Notes under the pieces: generated by a model | Told to the model about the DNA's origin: nothing | Databases searched by the model: none | Seen by the model: only the letters and a program-made list of their open reading frames with translations | Program-made: the position numbers and the translations under genes | Shown here: positions 1 to 5,097 of the stretch, in pieces | Layout of the letters: the number at the start of each line of letters is the position of its first letter | Position numbering within the stretch: the first letter of the stretch is position 1 | NCBI GenBank assembly: GCA_022615805.1 | Contig: JAKEGO010000073.1 | Coordinates: 1 to 6,448, forward strand | DNA: 6,448 bases | Direction of reading: 5' to 3' | DNA from: Thermoplasmata archaeon | Lineage (GTDB): Archaea > Thermoplasmatota > JAKEGO01

Positions 1-178
1 CCAGGCGGAGCTTCCCATCCTCCAGGAGGTGGAGGGCCTCCACGAGGTCGAGCCTGAGTGCGCCCCTCCCCACGGTGGCGCCGAACCTCCCCCTCGACCG
101 GAGGCGGGAGGCGTCGGAGGGCGGGAGTACGAGGACGTGGTCCCCCATGAAGGACCCGCGGGCGACATCGCGCGACAT
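1..178 (-). CDS. endA: tRNA-splicing endonuclease EndA, N-terminal part (cut by window edge)
   Basis: EndA cuts introns from archaeal precursor tRNAs at bulge-helix-bulge sites. Only the first 59 residues are in the window; the rest lies beyond the left edge. I translated them by hand because the frame has no stop here. They fit the N-terminal domain of the tRNA-intron endonuclease family: a short strand with GDHVLVL (residues 12-18), then RGRFGATVGRGALRL (29-43), the LVEALHLLEDGKLRL helix (45-59), which corresponds to the family's LSLVEALYLLExGKLxV signature. The catalytic Tyr-His-Lys domain would be off-window, so activity and subunit type (alpha4, alpha2 or other) cannot be judged. I chose ATG at 178 because a weak AT-rich box lies about 26 bases upstream and there is no ribosome binding site, which fits a leaderless start. 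An in-frame ATG at 148 is possible but would remove the first ten residues. Divergent from the CPPC gene at 278. Confidence 0.8.
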   Translation of the reverse strand, partial: MSRDVARGSFMGDHVLVLPPSDASRLRSRGRFGATVGRGALRLDLVEALHLLEDGKLRL

Positions 179-180
179 CG
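160..180 (-). repeat. 10-bp tandem duplication over the endA start codon
   Basis: Reading the minus strand from 180, CGATGTCGCG is followed directly by CGATGTCGCC: two 10-mers matching at 9 positions. Each holds an ATG, but they are in different frames, and only the one at 178 opens the EndA frame. It may be chance or a replication-slippage duplication. Confidence 0.5.
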
Positions 181-198
181 GCCGACTACCGGGAGGGC

Positions 199-210
199 AA
201 TAGAAAAACC
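199..210 (-). promoter_or_regulatory. Weak TATA-like box for endA
   Basis: On the minus strand the run TTTTTCTATT stands out in GC-rich sequence. Its centre (near 204) is about 26 bases from the endA ATG at 178, the usual archaeal distance from TATA box to transcription start. That suggests a leaderless transcript. The match to the TATA consensus is only partial. Confidence 0.4.
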
Positions 211-245
211 TTCGCTTCCACTCGCGGGAGCCGCATCAGGGGAAT

Positions 246-256
246 CGTTATTTAGT
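246..256 (+). promoter_or_regulatory. TATA-like box for the CPPC exoprotein gene at 278
   Basis: TTATTTAG at 248-255 is an AT-rich island in GC-rich sequence. Its centre (251) is 27 bases from ATG 278, so the start codon would sit at or next to the transcription start. No Shine-Dalgarno-like sequence precedes the ATG, which also fits a leaderless transcript. With the endA box on the other strand it forms a compact divergent promoter region. Confidence 0.5.
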
Positions 257-277
257 CCGTAACCCAGTGTGACCGCC

Positions 278-1315
278 ATGCCCCGCCCCTATGCGCCCGT
301 GCTCGTCATCGCCCTCGCGCTCGCCACCCTTTGTGCGTCACCCGCGGCAACCGCCGCCGACAGGCTGGTGGTCGCCGAGCTCCTCTCCGCCCAGAACTGC
401 CCGCCCTGCGCCGTCGCCGGTCCCGAGGTCTCGAACCTGTACGAGGCGAACCGCGGGGAGGTCGTGGTGGTCACGTACCATCCGACCGAGTTCGACGGCG
501 TACCCGACCCATTGGCCATCGGCTTCGAGGCGGAGAGGCGCGACCTGTACGGTTTCGAGGGATATCCCACCGTGTTCTTCGACGGCGACGCGTCCGTGGT
601 CGGGGGGTACGAGGGGGTCTACAGCGACTATGCGGCCGAACTCGAGGCGAGGCTGGCCATAGCGTCCCCCATCGCCATGGAGGTCACCACGACCATCCAG
701 ACGGGGACCGTGCTCGCCACGGTCGACCTCATGCCGGAGCGGGACGTTCGCGGCAGCACGACCCTCTTCGTCGTCCTGACCGAGGACCGCGTGAGATACG
801 ACGCTGACAACGGCGTGAAGGTCCACAGGTTCATCGCCCGGGAGGTGCAGAAGAGGGACATCATGCTCATCGAGGGCCGCGAGATCAGCGCCGATTTCGA
901 GCTCCCCCGCGAGGGATACGCGCGGGACCAGCTCAACGTCGTTGCGTTCGTTCAGGACATGGGGACCGGGGAGATACACCAGGGCGCGGCGTCGCGGGTC
1001 GAGGGGGGAGCCGACGCCGACGAAGGCGGTGACGAGGGCGCCGGCGACGGCGGGATGAACGCCATGCAGGCGGCGCTCGTCGGGGCGATAGTGGCCGTCT
1101 CCGCGCTCGGAGCGCTCCTCGTGGTCCACGACCGGAGGAGGGCCGCCGCGCTCGAGAGGGCACGTGTGCGAAGGAGGGCGGAACGGCGGCACGCCGCCTC
1201 GCCGACCGGGCGACGGCAGGGTGCCGTTTCACAGGCGCCAGATGGCCATCGGACGGGCGGAAAGGGTGGCAGTGGACGCGCTTCCAGGAGGAAGAGGTCC
1301 CGTAGAAGGCGATGA
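278..1315 (+). CDS. Exported thioredoxin-fold protein with CPPC motif, membrane anchor and Arg-rich tail (Omp28-like)
   Basis: A 345-residue protein. Residues 1-26 form a signal peptide (PRPY, then a hydrophobic core, ending in AATA-A). A thioredoxin-like domain covers about 28-130: strand VVAELL, CPPC at 41-44, a strand VVVVTYH, and GYPTVFFDG (95-103) with the expected cis-proline P97. A beta-rich domain (about 130-240) includes TTLFVVLTEDRV and a VHRFIARE segment, resembling the layout of Omp28-related proteins. A Gly/Asp/Glu-rich linker (243-259) leads to one membrane helix (264-283), then a 61-residue tail with 21 Arg and 2 Lys, ending RRKRSRRRR. The predicted topology is catalytic domain outside, basic tail in the cytoplasm. 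A role in thiol-disulfide exchange is inferred from CPPC; no partner is visible. I preferred ATG 278 over GTG 269 (three residues longer) because of the TATA box spacing. It is convergent with a related gene ending at 1416. Confidence 0.75.
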   Translation: MPRPYAPVLVIALALATLCASPAATAADRLVVAELLSAQNCPPCAVAGPEVSNLYEANRGEVVVVTYHPTEFDGVPDPLAIGFEAERRDLYGFEGYPTVFFDGDASVVGGYEGVYSDYAAELEARLAIASPIAMEVTTTIQTGTVLATVDLMPERDVRGSTTLFVVLTEDRVRYDADNGVKVHRFIAREVQKRDIMLIEGREISADFELPREGYARDQLNVVAFVQDMGTGEIHQGAASRVEGGADADEGGDEGAGDGGMNAMQAALVGAIVAVSALGALLVVHDRRRAAALERARVRRRAERRHAASPTGRRQGAVSQAPDGHRTGGKGGSGRASRRKRSRRRR

Positions 1316-1322
1316 TCTGACC

Positions 1323-1344
1323 GAGCCCATCGGGCGAAGGGCTC
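1323..1344 (+). terminator. Possible hairpin after the CPPC gene (weak terminator candidate)
   Basis: GAGCCC (1323-1328) and GGGCTC (1339-1344) form a perfect 6-bp inverted repeat around a 10-base loop, eight bases after the stop codon. A smaller alternative stem GCCC/GGGC (1325-1335) uses some of the same bases. There is no T-run after it, and archaeal termination usually relies on T-runs, so the role is uncertain. Confidence 0.25.
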
Positions 1345-1352
1345 CCGCATCG

Positions 1353-1378
1353 CCGATCCTGACCATCGATGGGGTCGG
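1353..1378. terminator. Imperfect hairpin between the two convergent genes
   Basis: CCGATCC (1353-1359) can pair with GGGTCGG (1372-1378) through one G-T pair, enclosing a short loop that contains the palindrome CCATCGATGG (1363-1372) in part. It lies in the 100-base gap between convergent stop codons and could help end either transcript. No T-run supports it. Confidence 0.2.
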
Positions 1379-1415
1379 TAGATGGGTCGAGCCGGCGTCT
1401 GACGGACCGTCCAGT

Positions 1416-2735
1416 TCAGCGCCTGCGCCGCACCAGGAGGACGGCGACCGCCAGGGCGAACATCGTGATCGTCGGGTCGAGGGGCGTGGAGTCGCTGTTC
1501 CCTCCGCCGGCCCTGCCTCCGAGGTCACCGCTGAAGTAGACATCGCTGATGCTCTGGGTCCCGTTTCCGTCGTATGCCAGGAACCTGATGAAGAACGCGT
1601 CGTCCTTTGCGAGGGGTATCTCGCCCTTGGCTATCCCGCTCTCGTAGATGTCGCACACGGGTCCGACGCATTCGCCTGGAAGGATCATCTCCTCCCACTG
1701 CCAGGAAACCACTTCGGTGGAGTTCTCCGTGAGGTTGGTGGTGTAGAACACCCATGCGCTCTTGAAATGGTCGTCGTCGTCCATCCGCGCCTCGACCTCC
1801 CATGCCTTCCCGTTCCACGAGAGCGTGGGGTTTGTAATGGAAGGCCCCTCCTCCTCGAGGTCGTACATCGTCGATCGGGGGGTCGCTGCCTGTACCGCGC
1901 GCTCCGAGCCGGCGTGGTTGTTCCCGTCCGGGTAACGCTGTGAGGTCGTGTCGTCGTTGTCGTAGAGGACGGCGATCGCCTGGACGTTCATCGGGTCCAC
2001 GGGGACCTCGACGTCCGCGGGTATGTCCCATCTCCCGAGGAACGTGCCGGATTCGTCCGGATTGAGCTGGACCTGCATGTCCTTGATGGCGTAGCCCCTG
2101 AAGACGTTGTGGATCATCACGGTCTCGTCCAGGGCGGAGCTGAACGCCCAGATATCGTCCTCTACCATGAAGACCTGGAGGGTACCGTCGAGGCCCAGGC
2201 TCCTGTCATCGGGATCGAAGGGATACTCTATGCTGACGTTGACGGCGAAGCCCGTGCCGTCGAAGTCCTGGTGGACGTACATGATGACCTGCTTGAAGTC
2301 GCTGAGGCTCAGGAATTCGTCGTCTCGGGCGCCGCAGTCGTCGAAAGCCTGATCGTAATCGCCCTTGGTGCCGCTGTCCGCACCGACGATCGAGATGTAA
2401 CCCCCGTCGAACTCCGCGGTGGGCGTCCCCTGCACCTGGTAGTGGTTCGAGCGCTCCACGGCCTCGTCGGTGACGAACTTGTCGTCGCGGTCTCCGCCTG
2501 AGGCGAGGTGGAATGCCAAAAAGACCCAGGGTTGCTCGTCCGTGTCGCCCTCCTCGGCGTAGAGCTCGTCGATCGCGGGATCGGCGTTATCCATGCACGG
2601 CGGGCACGATGTGCTGGTGAAGAGTTCCATCACGGGGCGATGCGTGTAACCGTTGGGGTACTGTGCAACGGCGATCCCCGGCGCGATGACCATCGCGAAC
2701 ACGACGATTGACGGTAGAAGGCGATATACCCTCAA
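1416..2735 (-). CDS. Exported thioredoxin-fold protein with CPPC motif and C-terminal sorting-like tail (Omp28-like)
   Basis: A 439-residue protein. Residues 1-24 are a signal peptide ending AVA before Q25. The thioredoxin-like domain (about 30-135) has TSTSCPPCMDN with CPPC at 44-47, a strand VFLAFH, and QGTPTAEFDG (102-111) with the cis-proline P105. A beta-rich domain (about 145-285) holds GTLQVFMVEDDIW and MIHNVFRGYAI, matching the equivalent parts of the gene at 278-1315. A second beta domain (about 298-405) contains C356 and C361, a possible disulfide, and sequons at N334, N338 and N391; N166 adds another. The tail is Gly/Ser-rich, then a short hydrophobic stretch (423-435) and RRRR, like archaeal C-terminal sorting tags but without the PGF motif. 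The start is TTG: an in-frame stop lies close upstream with no ATG or GTG between, and GGTGAG sits three bases before the TTG. Probably surface-located; thiol-disulfide activity is inferred. Confidence 0.75.
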   Translation of the reverse strand: MRVYRLLPSIVVFAMVIAPGIAVAQYPNGYTHRPVMELFTSTSCPPCMDNADPAIDELYAEEGDTDEQPWVFLAFHLASGGDRDDKFVTDEAVERSNHYQVQGTPTAEFDGGYISIVGADSGTKGDYDQAFDDCGARDDEFLSLSDFKQVIMYVHQDFDGTGFAVNVSIEYPFDPDDRSLGLDGTLQVFMVEDDIWAFSSALDETVMIHNVFRGYAIKDMQVQLNPDESGTFLGRWDIPADVEVPVDPMNVQAIAVLYDNDDTTSQRYPDGNNHAGSERAVQAATPRSTMYDLEEEGPSITNPTLSWNGKAWEVEARMDDDDHFKSAWVFYTTNLTENSTEVVSWQWEEMILPGECVGPVCDIYESGIAKGEIPLAKDDAFFIRFLAYDGNGTQSISDVYFSGDLGGRAGGGNSDSTPLDPTITMFALAVAVLLVRRRR

Positions 2736-2738
2736 GTG

Positions 2739-2744
2739 CTCACC
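2739..2744 (-). promoter_or_regulatory. Ribosome binding site that supports a TTG start
   Basis: GGTGAG on the minus strand ends three bases before TTG 2735. An ATG at 2749 and a GTG at 2743 are in another frame and hit a stop at once, so this site supports the TTG as the real start. Confidence 0.55.
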
Positions 2745-2768
2745 GCCATCTCATCCCCGTGCTTGTTC

Positions 2769-2777
2769 TAATAATTT
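2769..2777 (-). promoter_or_regulatory. TATA-like box for the CPPC gene starting at 2735
   Basis: AAATTATTA on the minus strand, centre 2773, predicts a transcription start near 2746. That gives a leader of about 11 bases containing the GGTGAG ribosome binding site. It shows this gene is probably transcribed separately from the ftsY operon upstream. Confidence 0.5.
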
Positions 2778-2801
2778 GTGCTTGATACTGGACGATCGTA
2801 C

Positions 2802-2820
2802 GAAGCGGCCGCTGCGCTTC
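2802..2820 (-). terminator. Hairpin downstream of ftsY (terminator candidate)
   Basis: GAAGCG (2802-2807) and CGCTTC (2815-2820) are a perfect 6-bp inverted repeat with a 7-base loop, starting about 28 bases after the ftsY stop. A second small stem, GCCC(GTCC)GGGC at 2835-2846, directly follows the stop codon. Neither has a T-run, so termination is a guess based on position between ftsY and the next gene's promoter. Confidence 0.3.
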
Positions 2821-2847
2821 ATGCAAATGGCTGAGCCCGTCCGGGCG

Positions 2848-3807
2848 TCATTCGGAGATAACTTCCGCCTTTTCAGGGGGGTCCCCCTCCCCGAGGATCC
2901 TCTCGATGAGCCACTTTGGCTGGAACGGCACGATGTCGTCGTACCCCTGCCCGACGCAGAGGTAGAGGACCGGCTTGCCGATGGTGTGCGTAATGGACAG
3001 AGCTGACCCGCCCTTCGCGTCGGCGTCCACCTTGCACAGGATGACGCCGTCGAGGCCGATGGCCTCCTCGAAACGCCTCGCCTGCTCTATGGCGTCGTTG
3101 CCGGCGAGGGAGTCGCCGACGAAGATGGTCATGTGCGGCTTGGCGATCCGCTTGACCTTGGCGAGCTCGTCCATGAGGTTGCTGTTGGTCTGCATCCTCC
3201 CGGCGGTATCGATGAGAACGACGTCCCTGCGCCGGGCGCGGGCGTGCTCGATTGCGTCGTAGGCCACGGCAGCGGGATCGCTCCCGGCCTTCTGTTGGAT
3301 GACGCGGCAACCCAGGCGCTCCCCGTGCAGCTGCAACTGCTCGATCGCGCCGGCGCGGAACGTGTCCGCTGCCGCGAGGACGACCGTGAGCTCGCGCTTC
3401 TGGAGGCGGTTGGCGACCTTCGCGATGGTCGTGGTCTTCCCTGTCCCGTTGACGCCGACGAACATGATCACGAAGGGGCGCTCGCCGTCCTCCACCCTCT
3501 TGACGAGACTTGTCCGGCCCTTGCCTAGCATCTTCACGAGGGATTCCCTGAAGGCCGCCGATATCGACGACTCGATGTCCTCCCTCCGCGAGAACCTGGC
3601 CTCGCCGAGGCGCCGCTTCATCTCGGCCTTCAGCTCCTCGACGACGGGCAGCGCGACATCGGCCTCGAGGAGGGCGACCTCCAAGGGCCATAGGACCTCG
3701 TCGAGCCTCTTCCCGCTCACCTTGCGCCCGCGCTTGATGTCGCGCTCGATCTCGCCGGCTGCCTCGTCGCTGGCCTTGGAGATCCTTTCACGCAGGGTCC
3801 TGAACAT
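2848..3807 (-). CDS. ftsY: Signal recognition particle receptor FtsY
   Basis: The SRP receptor GTPase docks ribosome-SRP complexes at the membrane for insertion of proteins as they are made; its partner is SRP54. It has 319 residues. A helical N domain (about 1-105) is followed by the SRP-type G domain with all motifs: GVNGTGKTT (118-126, P-loop), DTFRAGAIEQL (148-158, the SRP-specific insertion region), DTAGR (200-204), CKVD (258-261, base specificity; Cys where Thr is common, but Asp kept), followed by ADAKGG, and GQGYDD (286-291). DTFRAGAIEQL and the GQGYDD-containing end distinguish FtsY from SRP54, and there is no methionine-rich domain. The long acidic N-terminal domain of bacterial FtsY is absent, as usual in archaea. 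ATG 3807 is preceded by GAGGGG, about seven bases upstream, inside the prefoldin gene, whose last 20 bases overlap ftsY. It is the last gene of the operon. Confidence 0.97.
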   Translation of the reverse strand: MFRTLRERISKASDEAAGEIERDIKRGRKVSGKRLDEVLWPLEVALLEADVALPVVEELKAEMKRRLGEARFSRREDIESSISAAFRESLVKMLGKGRTSLVKRVEDGERPFVIMFVGVNGTGKTTTIAKVANRLQKRELTVVLAAADTFRAGAIEQLQLHGERLGCRVIQQKAGSDPAAVAYDAIEHARARRRDVVLIDTAGRMQTNSNLMDELAKVKRIAKPHMTIFVGDSLAGNDAIEQARRFEEAIGLDGVILCKVDADAKGGSALSITHTIGKPVLYLCVGQGYDDIVPFQPKWLIERILGEGDPPEKAEVISE

Positions 3808-4213
3808 CCGCAGACCCCTCGTACTTCTCCTGGACCCTCTGGCTCAGCGCCGCGAGCTGGGCGCGGAGTTCGCGGAGGTGCTGTTCAGCCCTGGTGGCGG
3901 CCGCCTCCAACTCGTGGACCCGGTCGCCGAGGAAATTGCCTATCTCGGGGGCTCCGCGCTCGATCACGACGCCTGCACCGATGTCGACCAAGAGGCCATC
4001 TTCTGGCCCCCATTTCGTCCTCAGGATGACGCCGCCTCCGATGGGCACGAGGAACACATCCCCGGTTTCGAGCCGGGGTATGGCTTCGACGGTCTCGATG
4101 GCAAGGCGGTGGTTCGCGAGGGACTGGAGGAGCATCTCCATCTGGGCATTGTAGGCCTGCGCCTCGCGCTCGAGGAGCCTGATCTGGGCGATTTCCTTGT
4201 CCATCTCGCTCAT
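3788..4213 (-). CDS. pfdA: Prefoldin subunit alpha
   Basis: An alpha subunit of the hexameric (two alpha, four beta) cytosolic chaperone that holds unfolded proteins and passes them to the thermosome. It has 141 residues in the expected order: an N-terminal coiled coil (about 1-43), two beta hairpins forming the barrel (about 46-92, including ETGDVFLVPIGGGV and VDIGAGVVIERG), and a C-terminal coiled coil (about 93-131) rich in Ala, Arg, Glu and Leu. The barrel with two hairpins marks the alpha rather than the beta type. The start ATG 4213 overlaps the LX stop in ATGA, and GGAGGCGG just upstream, inside the LX codons for its last glycines, serves as ribosome binding site. The 3' end runs 20 bases into ftsY, so the two are likely translationally coupled. 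Confidence 0.93.
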   Translation of the reverse strand: MSEMDKEIAQIRLLEREAQAYNAQMEMLLQSLANHRLAIETVEAIPRLETGDVFLVPIGGGVILRTKWGPEDGLLVDIGAGVVIERGAPEIGNFLGDRVHELEAAATRAEQHLRELRAQLAALSQRVQEKYEGSADVQDPA

Positions 4214-4440
4214 CTGCCGCCTCCGAGGTGGAACTTCACCGTGGGGTCCGTGGCCTCCTTGGGTGAAATTTTCTTCACCTCGCCGATCTCTATTTTACGC
4301 CTCTTCACTCGGTGCTTGCTTCCGATGAGCGAGTTCACCCTCTCAGTGGCGCCTTCCGCGTCGTCCGCCACCACCTCCATGGTGAACGGCACCGCTCTAT
4401 CCCTCATCCTGAAGTTGCCCGTGACCCGGTATGCGTTCAT
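4210..4440 (-). CDS. rpl20A: Large ribosomal subunit protein LX (L20A / eL20 family)
   Basis: A small archaeal 50S protein related to part of eukaryotic L18a. It has 76 residues, the normal length. Recognisable features are the start MNAYRVTGNFRM, the acidic EVVADDAEGATERVNSLIGS helix region, and the basic KHRVKRRKIEIGEVKKI strand segment that ends in the family's I-x-E-V-K-K-I pattern. The tail ends LGGGR, whose codons also form the prefoldin ribosome binding site. ATG 4440 is preceded by GGTGAT, which overlaps the stop codon of the upstream Trm112-like gene; the gap between the two genes is four bases. Its place directly before pfdA and ftsY is the classic archaeal order, although the usual upstream eIF6 and L31e are missing here. 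Confidence 0.95.
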   Translation of the reverse strand: MNAYRVTGNFRMRDRAVPFTMEVVADDAEGATERVNSLIGSKHRVKRRKIEIGEVKKISPKEATDPTVKFHLGGGR

Positions 4441-4444
4441 CGTA

Positions 4445-4636
4445 TCACCTAGACCTTCCTTCGATTTTTCCCTTCGGCAGCAGGCGGGGTATGCCCTCCT
4501 CTATCGGGAAGACGTTCCCGCACGCGGTGCACTTCAGCGTGCCGCTCTGGACAACGGCGGCTTCGTCGGCCCCCTCCATGACGAGCCCACCCCTGCAATC
4601 CGGGCAGGCGAGCAGCGGGAGGAGGTCCCTTCGCAT
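4445..4636 (-). CDS. Trm112-like zinc-binding protein
   Basis: Sixty-three residues of the Trm112 family. Archaeal and eukaryotic Trm112 proteins bind and activate methyltransferases acting on tRNA, rRNA and release factors; bacterial members of similar size are less well defined. The sequence shows LLPLLACPDCRGGL, a second pair in LKCTACGNVFPI, and the family ending EEGIPRLLP. The four cysteines C11, C14, C36 and C39 form a zinc-ribbon-like site. The start ATG 4636 shares one base with the gcvH stop (TGATG), and a purine-rich GGGGGAAGG lies just upstream. Its place between gcvH and a ribosomal protein gene fits a translation-linked role but does not prove it; a stand-alone zinc protein of other function is possible. 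Confidence 0.85.
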   Translation of the reverse strand: MRRDLLPLLACPDCRGGLVMEGADEAAVVQSGTLKCTACGNVFPIEEGIPRLLPKGKIEGRSR

Positions 4637-5016
4637 CAGCCTTCCCCCAGGAACTTCCTGTAGGCGGCGTGGGCCATCAGAGAGCGGATGCTGCGGGGAT
4701 CGTCCACGCGGACCCGGGCGAGCCATCCATCCCCGAAGGGATCCTTGTTGATCCACTCCGGCGCGGAGTCGAGGTCCGAGTTCACCGCCAGGACCTCGCC
4801 CGAAACGGGGGAGTACACCTCTTCCGCGGCCTTGACGGATTCGAGCACGGCGAGGACCTCGCCCTTCCCGATCCGGGCTCCGACGCTGGGCAGCTCCACG
4901 TAGATGATGTCGTTCATCTCGGACTGCGCGTGGTCCGTTATCCCGATGGTGGCCTCGTCGCCATCCAGGGCGACCCACTCGTGGCTCTCCGTGAACCTCA
5001 TCGATCCGGGGTCCAT
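4636..5016 (-). CDS. gcvH: Glycine cleavage system H protein (lipoyl carrier)
   Basis: GcvH carries the aminomethyl group on a lipoyl arm between the P, T and L proteins of glycine cleavage. The protein has 126 residues, a normal length. MRFTESHEWVALDGD near the start, ITDHAQSEMNDIIYVELP, and the lipoylation region LESVKAAEEVYSPVSG with lysine K62 are all typical, as are NSDLDSAPEWINKDPFGDGW and the final YRKFLGEG. I chose ATG 5016 because GGAGGTG lies six bases before it and a TATA box predicts transcription from about 5036. The longest frame would begin at 5055, upstream of that point, so it is unlikely. An in-frame ATG at 5001 (MRFTESHEW) is the main alternative. No gcvT, gcvP or lipoate ligase gene is present in the window. 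It heads the operon that continues into Trm112, LX, pfdA and ftsY. Confidence 0.94.
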   Translation of the reverse strand: MDPGSMRFTESHEWVALDGDEATIGITDHAQSEMNDIIYVELPSVGARIGKGEVLAVLESVKAAEEVYSPVSGEVLAVNSDLDSAPEWINKDPFGDGWLARVRVDDPRSIRSLMAHAAYRKFLGEG

Positions 5017-5022
5017 CAAGAC

Positions 5023-5029
5023 ACCTCCG
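5023..5029 (-). promoter_or_regulatory. Ribosome binding site of gcvH
   Basis: GGAGGTG on the minus strand, six bases before ATG 5016, is the strongest Shine-Dalgarno match in the window and decides the gcvH start against the upstream ATG codons at 5055 and 5049. Confidence 0.6.
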
Positions 5030-5058
5030 CTGACGGTACGGCTCGCCATGCCCATGGC

Positions 5059-5067
5059 ATTTAATAA
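5059..5067 (-). promoter_or_regulatory. TATA-like box of the gcvH-trm112-LX-pfdA-ftsY operon
   Basis: TTATTAAAT on the minus strand, preceded by a purine-rich AAAGG that could serve as BRE, centre 5063. Transcription would start near 5036, giving a leader of about 20 bases that contains GGAGGTG. As the later genes overlap or nearly touch, this is probably the main promoter for all five. Confidence 0.6.
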
Positions 5068-5097
5068 CCTTTCCTCGGACAGTGGCGCAAGGAGCCT

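Noticed and set aside
258..261. Concern that the FtsY base-specificity motif is defective (residues 258-261 CKVD, coordinates here are residue numbers)
   Set aside because: The Asp that contacts guanine and the following KGG are retained; the first position varies among SRP GTPases.
338..1192. A 284-codon minus-strand open frame opposite the first CPPC gene
   Set aside because: Composition is Arg/Pro/His/Gly-rich shadow sequence with no recognisable motif, while the plus strand has a signal peptide, thioredoxin motifs and a membrane helix.
1164..1943. A 259-codon plus-strand open frame spanning the end of the first CPPC gene, the gap, and the 3' half of the second
   Set aside because: It overlaps both real genes in other frames and has no domain or start signal. 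I considered it as the product of a frameshift of the first gene, but the sequence is not recognisable as a membrane-protein tail.
2436..2452. tRNA T-loop-like GGTTCGAG
   Set aside because: It is inside a coding region, with no acceptor stem or anticodon arm around it.
3299..4663. A 454-codon plus-strand open frame running opposite ftsY, pfdA, LX and the Trm112-like gene
   Set aside because: It lies wholly antisense to four well-recognised genes, its translation has no family features, and long antisense frames are expected in GC-rich coding DNA.
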